Origin: Roseateles_B flavus
GTDB lineage: Bacteria > Pseudomonadota > Gammaproteobacteria > Burkholderiales > Burkholderiaceae_C
Direction of reading: 5' to 3'
NCBI RefSeq assembly: GCF_039872765.1
Contig: NZ_JBDPZC010000001.1
Span: 310,001 to 374,000 of the forward strand
Length of the DNA stretch: 64,000 nucleotides
The position numbers were made by a program, and so were the translations under genes. Of the stretch, positions 58,440-64,000 are shown piece by piece. The notes below the pieces were generated by a model. It ran no database searches. It saw nothing but the letters and a program-made list of their open reading frames with translations, and had not been told where the DNA came from. Position 1 is the first letter of the stretch. The number at the start of each line of letters is the position of its first letter.

Positions 58440-58560
58440 GATAAGTCCTTGGGTAAGGACGTCGTTGGGATCCGTGCTGGCCCTGAGGCCGGCATGGGTG
58501 CAACTCTAGGGTTGGCCCTGGGGGCTCGCTATCCCTACTTAGTGGGATGAGCCCCCTCTT
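58406..58560 (-). ncRNA. Candidate small RNA with three hairpins and a canonical terminator
   Basis: Read on the minus strand: GGGGGCTC (58556-58549) pairs with GAGCCCCC (58527-58520), enclosing a second stem ATCCC/GGGAT; then GTCCTT-ACCC-AAGGAC (58460-58445), perfect; then the terminator stem with GCAA loop and eight T. It lies just behind the reductase stop (58576), so it may be a 3'-UTR-derived RNA or a separate gene of roughly 150-165 nt. No open frame with a ribosome binding site. I recognise no known family. Confidence 0.55.
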
Positions 58561-58575
58561 TGGCAAGCAGATGTT

Positions 58576-59139
58576 TCAAACCCCCGCAAACCAGCGGGTG
58601 GCCTGAGTCAGGGCCTCCTGGTCCGCGCGGATGGCCTCGGGCGCGCCGCCCTTGCCCCACAGCGCGCCCATCCAGGCCATGCCCAGGAATTCGGCGCACA
58701 GGCGGGTGCTGTCCATCATGGGCTGGGCCTTGCTGCGGTCGCCGCTGGTGGTGACCAGCCACAGGCGGCGGCCGGCCATGCGGGCCTTGAAGTCCAGGCC
58801 GGGCACGCGCATCCAGGCACTGAAGTGGTCCAGGTAGAGCTTCACGGTGGCCGGCAGGCTGTACCAGTAGACCGGCGCGACCAGCACCAGGTCGGTGGCC
58901 GCCAGGGTGGCGTCCAGCAGCTGGCGGGCGTCGCCCTCGGGCATGGGATAGCTGCCGATGTCGTGACGGTGGTCGACGAAGGGCGGCAGTGTGAGGTCGG
59001 CCAGGCGCAGCCACTGCTGGCTGGCCCCGGCGGGCAGGTGCTCGGCAGCGGCGCGGGCCAGGGCCTCGGTGTTGCCGACGACGCCGGCCACGCGGGTGCT
59101 GGCGGTGAGGAAGAGGAAGTGGCGGGAGGAGTCGCTCAT
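58576..59139 (-). CDS. NAD(P)H-dependent FMN reductase / quinone-reductase-like flavodoxin-fold protein
   Basis: 187 residues from ATG at 59139. Flavodoxin-like features: FLFLTASTRVAGVVGNTEAL with the phosphate-binding loop, LVLVAPVYWYSLPATVKLYLDHFSAW (in two parts, the FMN isoalloxazine region) and RRLWLVTTSGD. Known: the family reduces FMN, quinones or azo compounds using NAD(P)H. Upstream and downstream genes are unrelated. Behind its stop lies the RNA candidate with a strong terminator. Confidence 0.85.
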   Translation of the reverse strand: MSDSSRHFLFLTASTRVAGVVGNTEALARAAAEHLPAGASQQWLRLADLTLPPFVDHRHDIGSYPMPEGDARQLLDATLAATDLVLVAPVYWYSLPATVKLYLDHFSAWMRVPGLDFKARMAGRRLWLVTTSGDRSKAQPMMDSTRLCAEFLGMAWMGALWGKGGAPEAIRADQEALTQATRWFAGV

Positions 59140-59269
59140 GGGGTGAGTCAGCTGGGCGAGACAGGGGGGAGGGGGCGAGACGCAGCCGGCATTGTGCGGG
59201 CCGCGGGCCCGATCTGCCCGGACCTGCGGCAATGCCCTGGCAAGGGGCGACGCGCCGGATAATGCAGGC

Positions 59270-60175
59270 ATGAGCACCTCCAAGCCGCGCAAGCCTTCCG
59301 CCCTCCGTCCCGCCGCCTCGAAAGGGGGGGCGCAGGGCGCCTCGAAAGGCGGCAAGAGCGGGGGCCCGGCAGGCGATGCAAAGCCGCGGCGCCCCGCGGG
59401 AGGCGCCCCAGCCACACCGGCTGGCGGCCTCGGGGTGCGCAAGTCTGGCGGTCCGGCACGGCCCGCCCGGCCGGGGCCGGTGGCTGCCCCGCGCCCGACG
59501 GCCGCCGAGCGTGCCAAGGCCGACGAGCCCCTGTCCGAGCAGGACATGGAGCGCCTGCAGGACCTGCTGGACGCCGTGCCCGCGCCGCTGGAGCCGCTGG
59601 ACATCAGCATGCTGGACGGCTACCTCGTGGGCGTGCTGCTGCAGCCGCGGCCCGTGCCCTTTGCCGACTGGGCGCCCTTCGTGCTGGACCCTGACGGCCG
59701 CCAGCCGCCCCGTCAGTTCGATGGCGAGGCCCTTTTCGCCCTGGTGCGCCGCCGCCATCGCGAGCTCAACACGGCCATCGCCGAGCGCCAGTGGTTCGAC
59801 CCCTGGGTCTTCGAGCTGGATGAGGACGCCGAGCCCTCCGAGGTCGTCTACGCCTGGGTGGCCGGCTTTGCGCTGGCCTCCGAGCATTTCCCCGCGCTGA
59901 TGGAGGAAGAGGCGGCCGAGCTGCTGGAGCCGCTGGCGCAGCTCTACATGCACCTCGACCCTGACGACCTCGAGGACGCCGAGGAGCTGATCGAGGAGAT
60001 CGAATCCCTGGAGCCGCCCAGCGATGTGGCCGAGGCGGTGGAGTGCCTGGTGCGCGCCAGCCTGCTGCTGGCCGACGTGACGCGCCCGCTCAAGAGCACC
60101 CAGCCCGCGGGCCGCCCGGGTGGCCCGCGCCGGCCGGGCCCCGGGGGGCGCGGCGGTCCGTCTCGTCGCCACTGA
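59270..60175 (+). CDS. YecA/UPF0149 family protein with long basic N-terminal extension
   Basis: 301 residues from ATG at 59270. The first ~85 residues are low-complexity and rich in Lys/Arg/Gly/Pro/Ala (disordered, nucleic-acid-binding style). The UPF0149 domain follows (about 87-270): MLDGYLVGVLLQPRPVPFADW, PWVFELDEDAEPSEVVYAWVAGFALA, YMHLDPDDLEDAEELIEEIE. The SEC-C zinc tail of E. coli YecA is absent and replaced by another Gly/Arg/Pro-rich stretch. Known: YecA binds the ribosome or SecA through its zinc motif; members without it are uncharacterised. Confidence 0.85.
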   Translation: MSTSKPRKPSALRPAASKGGAQGASKGGKSGGPAGDAKPRRPAGGAPATPAGGLGVRKSGGPARPARPGPVAAPRPTAAERAKADEPLSEQDMERLQDLLDAVPAPLEPLDISMLDGYLVGVLLQPRPVPFADWAPFVLDPDGRQPPRQFDGEALFALVRRRHRELNTAIAERQWFDPWVFELDEDAEPSEVVYAWVAGFALASEHFPALMEEEAAELLEPLAQLYMHLDPDDLEDAEELIEEIESLEPPSDVAEAVECLVRASLLLADVTRPLKSTQPAGRPGGPRRPGPGGRGGPSRRH

Positions 60176-60181
60176 AGGCGG

Positions 60182-60205
60182 CCTGACCCCTGCGGCGGGG
60201 TCAGG
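60182..60205. terminator. 9-bp hairpin partly formed by a copy of the dispersed 16-mer
   Basis: CCTGACCCC (60182-60190) and GGGGTCAGG (60197-60205) are exact complements around TGCGGC. The right arm is the start of the exact 16-mer at 60197. It lies between convergent yecA and S9 peptidase genes. No T-tract, so termination is uncertain. Confidence 0.5.
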
Positions 60206-60212
60206 TCTTGCG
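60197..60212 (+). repeat. Dispersed 16-mer, exact copy 4 (intergenic)
   Basis: GGGGTCAGGTCTTGCG just behind yecA; it forms the right arm of a 9-bp hairpin with upstream CCTGACCCC. Confidence 0.9.
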
Positions 60213-60217
60213 CGACC

Positions 60218-62677
60218 TCAGTTCAGCGGCTTGCCCTCGCCGACCTGGCGCTTCATCCACTCGCTCATTTCCCACAGCGTGTGCCCGATGGACTCGCGCG
60301 CCGTGTAGCCATGGCCCTCGTAGGGCAGGGACACGAAGCGCACATGGCCCCCCGTGCCGGCCAGCGCCTGGTACAGCCGCTGGCTCTGGAGGGGGAAGGT
60401 GCCGGGGTTGTCGTCGCTGTCGCCGTGGACCAGCAGCAGCGGCTCCTTGAGCTTGTCCGCGTAGTTGAAGGGCGAGAGCCGCTGGTAGACGTCCTGCGCC
60501 TCCCAGTAGGTGCGCTGCTCGCTCTGGAAGCCGAAGGGCGTCAGCGAGCGGTTGTAGGCGCCGCTGCGGGCGATGCCGGCCTTGAAGAGGTCGGTGTGCG
60601 CCAGCAGGTTGGCCGTCATGAAGGCGCCGTAGCTGTGGCCGCCCACCACCATGTGGTCGCGTGAGCTGACGCCCAGCTCGACAGCCTTGTCGATGATGGC
60701 CTGGGCATTGCTGGTGATCTGGGCGATGAAGCTGTCGTTGACCGTCTTGGGGTCACCCACCACGGGCATGGTGGCGTCCATCAGCACCACGTAGCCGTCC
60801 AGCAGCAGCATCAGCGGGCTGCTCGCGCCGAAGCTGGTGAAGCGATTGCCCGAGCCGCTGACCTGGCCGGCCACCGAGGCGTCCGTGAACTCCAGCGGGT
60901 AGGCCCAGACGAAGGTCGGGCGGCGCTCGCCGACCTGGTAGCCGGGCGGCTTGTAGAGCCAGAAGGACAGCTCCACGCCGTCGGCCCGCTTGAACTTCAC
61001 CAGTTCGCGCTGGATGTCGCGCAGCTGCGGGGCCGGGTCGGTGTAGCGGGTGAGGGCCTGCATCTGAGCCAGGGCCGGGCCGCTGCGCAGCACCAGCTGC
61101 GGAACCTCGCTGGCGCTCTCGCGGCTGAACAGCACGCGCTCGCCGCGGGCATCGAGCACCGTCACCGGGCGTTCGTAGTGGCTGCCGCCGGCGCGGTAGA
61201 GGCGCTGCACCTGGCCGTCGGCCAGCTGCATGCGGTCCAGGAAGGGGCGTTCGCCCTCCGGGCTCGCACCAGCGCCGACCAGCCACAGCGCGCCCTCGTC
61301 CACGCGCAGGGCCTGGCGGCCGTTGGCCTGCATCCGGCGCAGGGGCTGGCCGATGTCCTTGTAGCGGTCGCGCAGCGAGCGCTCGCTGAGCAAGCGGGCG
61401 GGGGCCGGGGTGGGGCCGAGGTCCAGCAGGCTCAGGCGCATCCACTGGCGGTCGCGGTCCACGTCGGCCTGCACGGCCTGGCGGCCGCCTTCGAGGAACT
61501 CCATCATCGAGACCCGGCCCACGCTGCGATGCAGCTCCTGCGGCTCGCCGGTGTAGGGCGCGGCCAGGCGCATCAGGCGGTCGCGGTGCTCGGCCTTGCG
61601 GCGGGGATCGCCGCCGTCCAGGGCCTCGATCCAGTACAGCGCGGCGTCCGCGCCCGGCGAGCCGGTGTAGTGGCGCGGGCCGGTGATCACGCCGTCCACC
61701 GGCACGTCCTTCTTCAGCGCGATCGGCGCCAGCGTGCGCAGCACGCGGCCTTCGGCATCGCGCAGCTCGACCTCGCGCCCGAAGTCCTGCCAGGTGACCT
61801 GGTAGCTGAAGGGCTGACGCAGGCGCTCGGTCAAGACCTGACCCTGCGTGCCGACCGCCTGGAGGGAGGCGAAGAGGCCCGGCTCGCCCAGTGGCTGCAG
61901 CTGGCCGGTGCGCAGGTTCACGCGCGTCAGCTGGGAGCGGGCGTAGTGGGCGAACAGGGCTTCGTCCTGCGCGTTCTTCAGCAGGTCCTGCAGCGTGCGT
62001 TCGGGCGACTGGCGGCCCAGGGATTCCTGCACGGTCGGGCCGTCCGGGGCCTCGAAGCGCGGCGCCGGGCCGAGCCTGGGCGGCACGGCCAGCACCAGCA
62101 GGGTTTCGGGGCCCTGCCAGGCCACGTCCTGTTCGAGCACGGTGTTGAGCTGAAGGCCTTGCAACTTCTTCAGCGCGCCGTTGGCCGCCTGGCCCAGCCA
62201 GAGCTCCACGCCGGCCGGCGTGCGGCGGTTCAGCAGGAAGTGCCGGCCGTCGGGTGACCAGCGCAGGTGGTGGAAGCCACCGCCGGGCGGCAGGGCGACC
62301 GGGCGCTCGGCGCCGCCGTCCAGCGGTCGCAGCACCAGGGATTCCAGCGAGGGCGTGCTCAGCAGGGGCGCATGGGCCGCGGGGTCGATGCGCATGCCGG
62401 CCAGCTTGAGCGCCGGTCGCGCCAGGTCCGCCACCTGGCGGTAGCGCTGGCTGCGCTGCACGGCCAGGGTCTTCTGGTCCGGCGAGAGGCTGTGGGTGGG
62501 CAGGGCCGGTGCATCCAGCACGGCGCGCAGGGCCGGGCTGGGCTGCTGGTAGCGGCTCACGGCGCTGGCGGCCGGGGCGCTGTCGTCAGCGCGGGCCTGC
62601 CCGGGCATCAGCGTGCCGAAGGCCAGGGCCAGTGCGAGGCTCAAGGGGGCCATCGAGGGACGGAGGGGACGGATCAT
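60218..62677 (-). CDS. S9 family serine peptidase (prolyl oligopeptidase superfamily), secreted
   Basis: 819 residues from ATG at 62677, which overlaps the GNAT stop as ATGA. Signal peptide LSLALALAFGTLMPGQARA. N-terminal beta-propeller (about 60-560; repeats such as LRWSPDGRHFLLNRR). C-terminal hydrolase domain with GGHSYGAFMTANLL (Ser near 681), HGDSDDNPG (Asp near 752) and YEGHGYTARES (His near 788). Similar to S9D (glutamyl endopeptidase-like) bacterial enzymes. Inferred: periplasmic oligopeptide breakdown. A near copy of the dispersed 16-mer lies at 61831-61846. Confidence 0.92.
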   Translation of the reverse strand: MIRPLRPSMAPLSLALALAFGTLMPGQARADDSAPAASAVSRYQQPSPALRAVLDAPALPTHSLSPDQKTLAVQRSQRYRQVADLARPALKLAGMRIDPAAHAPLLSTPSLESLVLRPLDGGAERPVALPPGGGFHHLRWSPDGRHFLLNRRTPAGVELWLGQAANGALKKLQGLQLNTVLEQDVAWQGPETLLVLAVPPRLGPAPRFEAPDGPTVQESLGRQSPERTLQDLLKNAQDEALFAHYARSQLTRVNLRTGQLQPLGEPGLFASLQAVGTQGQVLTERLRQPFSYQVTWQDFGREVELRDAEGRVLRTLAPIALKKDVPVDGVITGPRHYTGSPGADAALYWIEALDGGDPRRKAEHRDRLMRLAAPYTGEPQELHRSVGRVSMMEFLEGGRQAVQADVDRDRQWMRLSLLDLGPTPAPARLLSERSLRDRYKDIGQPLRRMQANGRQALRVDEGALWLVGAGASPEGERPFLDRMQLADGQVQRLYRAGGSHYERPVTVLDARGERVLFSRESASEVPQLVLRSGPALAQMQALTRYTDPAPQLRDIQRELVKFKRADGVELSFWLYKPPGYQVGERRPTFVWAYPLEFTDASVAGQVSGSGNRFTSFGASSPLMLLLDGYVVLMDATMPVVGDPKTVNDSFIAQITSNAQAIIDKAVELGVSSRDHMVVGGHSYGAFMTANLLAHTDLFKAGIARSGAYNRSLTPFGFQSEQRTYWEAQDVYQRLSPFNYADKLKEPLLLVHGDSDDNPGTFPLQSQRLYQALAGTGGHVRFVSLPYEGHGYTARESIGHTLWEMSEWMKRQVGEGKPLN
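61831..61846 (-). repeat. Dispersed 16-mer, variant (13/16)
   Basis: The plus strand reads GTCAAGACCTGACCCT, sharing the core CAAGACCTGACCC. Inside the S9 peptidase gene, read as Gly-Gln-Val-Leu-Thr. Confidence 0.75.
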
Positions 62678-63204
62678 GACTTCAAGGCTTCCGTGGAGAG
62701 GAGGGGCTTGGACAGCTGGATCATCAGCGTGCCCGTCAGGTCGTTGGGCCCCTGGTCGGTCTGCACATAGCCGTGGCGGCGGTACAGCGCGATCAGGGGC
62801 TTGTTGGTGGACGAGGTCCAGGTGCAGCAGCGCGCCAGACCCTGTGCGAGGAACCAGTCCTCGGCGCATTGCAGCAGGCGGGCGGCCAGGCCGGCCCGGC
62901 GGTGGGCGGGCCAAACGTAGGTGGTGGAGATCAGCCCGAAGCGCGCCTCGGCCGGGCCTTCGACGCGGAAGATGGTGTGGGCCAGGACCTCGCCCCGTGC
63001 GCCGAGGGCCAGCACGACGCGGGCCCGCGCCTGCGCCGGATCCAGGTGCCAGCGCACCCGATCGCGCAGCCAGTCCAGCGTGTACATCGCGGTGCCGCGG
63101 GCCTCGCCCTCGACCTCGATGAGGGTCTGGCGCATGCCCTGGGCGACCCGCTCGATCTCGTCGGAGCGGGCCAGATCCAGGTCACGGAGCAAGGCGGTCT
63201 GCAT
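62674..63204 (-). CDS. GNAT family N-acetyltransferase
   Basis: 176 residues. Helix-strand start with MRQTLIEVEGEARGTAMYTLD, central strand VVLALGARGEVLAHTIFRVEG and the acetyl-CoA loop RRAGLAARLLQCAEDWFLAQG, then NKPLIALYRRHGY with the characteristic Tyr. It overlaps the S9 peptidase gene (ATGA), so both are made from one message; perhaps it acts on peptides or amino acids released by the peptidase, which is inference. Substrate unknown. Confidence 0.88.
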   Translation of the reverse strand: MQTALLRDLDLARSDEIERVAQGMRQTLIEVEGEARGTAMYTLDWLRDRVRWHLDPAQARARVVLALGARGEVLAHTIFRVEGPAEARFGLISTTYVWPAHRRAGLAARLLQCAEDWFLAQGLARCCTWTSSTNKPLIALYRRHGYVQTDQGPNDLTGTLMIQLSKPLLSTEALKS

Positions 63205-63265
63205 GGTCTGCGGCGCGTGGCAAAGCCCTGAAATCTAGCAGGGACGGCGCTGCGCCGGCAGCGGG

Positions 63266-64000
63266 TCAGGGCGCGGTCTTGAACAGGCGTGCGGCATGCA
63301 GCCCCAGGCCGCTGGCCACCGAGGCGAAGGCGTCGCCCTGGATGCGCCGGGCCGCGGGGTAGTCGGCGGCGATGCGTTCCGCCAGCGGCAGCAGGCCGGT
63401 GGAGCCGCCGGTGAAGTAGAGGGCATCGATCTGGTCCAGCCTCAGGCCCGCCAGGGCCACGGTCTCTCGGCCGGCTTCGGCGATGCGCTCGATGTCCCGG
63501 CCCAGCGCCTGCTGCGCGCCCCCGGCGCTGAAGCCCACCGTCAGGCCCGGTTCGATCAGGCCCAGGTCCACCGAGACCTCCCCGCCTGCGGCGACGGCGA
63601 TCTTGGCGTCCTCGGCGCGGCCCGCCAGCTCGTGGCCCATGCGGTCTTCCAGCACGGTCATGAGGCGGTCGTGGTGGCGGGTGTCGCCGTAGAAGCTGCG
63701 CATGCCGCGCAGCTCGGCCACGCGACCCGGGCTGTAGACGGTGTTGATCAGGTGCCAGGTGGCCAGGTCGAAGTAGACGCCGCTGGGCACCTCGCGCGGG
63801 GTCTGGCCGGGCTTGGCCGGGCCCAGGCTGCGGTAGCCGAACTCCGGCAGGATGGCGGCCAGCTCCACGTGGCGGTCGAAGTCGGTGCCGGCGATGTGCA
63901 CGCCATGGCTGGCCAGGATGTCCTCGCGGCGGTCCAGGCGCGCCATGCGCTCAGGGCCCACGCGCACCACCGAGAAGTCCGAGGTGCCGCCGCCGATGTC
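63266..64000 (-). CDS. yegD: Hsp70-family chaperone, YegD-like; 5' partial
   Basis: The frame is open to the end of the window, so the N-terminal ATPase lobe is outside. The visible 244 residues begin with the Hsp70 phosphate-2 loop DIGGGTSDFSVV. They include RREDILASHGVHIAGTDFDRHVEL and the late actin-fold motif ALYFTGGSTGLLPLAERIA (adenosine loop). It lacks the substrate-binding domain of DnaK, as in the shortened YegD group. Known: function not well established. It ends 61 bp before the GNAT gene, same strand. Confidence 0.9.
   Translation of the reverse strand, partial: DIGGGTSDFSVVRVGPERMARLDRREDILASHGVHIAGTDFDRHVELAAILPEFGYRSLGPAKPGQTPREVPSGVYFDLATWHLINTVYSPGRVAELRGMRSFYGDTRHHDRLMTVLEDRMGHELAGRAEDAKIAVAAGGEVSVDLGLIEPGLTVGFSAGGAQQALGRDIERIAEAGRETVALAGLRLDQIDALYFTGGSTGLLPLAERIAADYPAARRIQGDAFASVASGLGLHAARLFKTAP

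Noticed and set aside
1..64000. tRNA, rRNA, CRISPR arrays, insertion sequences, integrase or phage genes
   Set aside because: Looked for on both strands by motif and by gene recognition; none seen.

Overview
The window is a 64 kb chromosomal segment of a very GC-rich bacterium with almost exclusively G/C third codon positions. The gene set (AlkB-type monooxygenase, fused indolepyruvate oxidoreductase, CoA-acylating semialdehyde dehydrogenase, UPF0149/YecA, RlpA, several diguanylate cyclases) points to a heterotrophic betaproteobacterium of the order Burkholderiales, probably near Roseateles/Pelomonas. That placement is inference from gene content and style. There are no rRNA or tRNA genes, no insertion sequences, no prophage and no CRISPR array.

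Layout. 1-7.4 kb: the receiver end of a hybrid sensor kinase, then a tightly coupled pair (a GMC oxidoreductase fused to an alpha/beta hydrolase, and a PhoD-like phosphatase), then a secreted proline-iminopeptidase-like hydrolase. 7.4-13.3 kb: two secreted proteins of unknown function and a run of small enzymes (GFA, two VOC proteins, GNAT, DUF1801) with an AraC regulator. 13.3-15.1 kb: alkane monooxygenase AlkB and a DUF3224 protein. 15.2-23.8 kb: an envelope proteolysis neighbourhood (M16 peptidase, M50 membrane peptidase coupled to a DUF2167 protein, a large lipoprotein, an S41 lipoprotein peptidase). 23.9-27.5 kb: indolepyruvate ferredoxin oxidoreductase. 27.5-28.3 kb: an 849-bp gene-free region ending in a structured RNA candidate with a strong terminator. 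28.3-31.8 kb: a HlyD/peptidase-C39 ABC exporter pair with no visible substrate peptide. 31.8-39.6 kb: regulators (Lrp, LysR, ArsR), a lipocalin, an SbtA-type bicarbonate transporter, a NIPSNAP/ABM pair, a ZntB-like transporter and an orphan solute-binding protein. 39.8-44.1 kb: a coupled histidine kinase and REC-PAS-GGDEF-EAL protein. 44.3-46.3 kb: an RDD membrane domain fused to a ClpP-like domain. 46.4-51.5 kb: nadC with an FAH-family hydrolase, rlpA, a chemoreceptor, an SDR. 51.6-55.6 kb: three GGDEF proteins. 55.8-58.4 kb: mmsA and a divergent LysR gene sharing a perfect palindrome. 58.4-64 kb: a second structured RNA candidate, a flavodoxin-fold reductase, a YecA-family protein, an S9 peptidase coupled to a GNAT gene, and the end of a YegD-like Hsp70.

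How the genes work together. Coupling is common: at least nine gene pairs share an ATGA stop/start overlap. Several convergent pairs end in hairpins that contain the stop codons. Signalling is heavy on cyclic di-GMP (four GGDEF domains in about 16 kb). Catabolism is aerobic and directed at hydrophobic, aromatic and branched-chain substrates.

Points that stand out. (1) A 16-mer, GGGGTCAGGTCTTGCG, occurs four times exactly and three more times with 2-3 differences, mostly inside unrelated genes and in both orientations. (2) Two candidate structured RNAs end in canonical terminators. (3) The GMC-hydrolase/PhoD pair and the RDD-ClpP-like fusion are unusual domain combinations. (4) The C39 exporter is an orphan. 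(5) An intrinsic terminator abuts the start codon of the DUF3224 gene.
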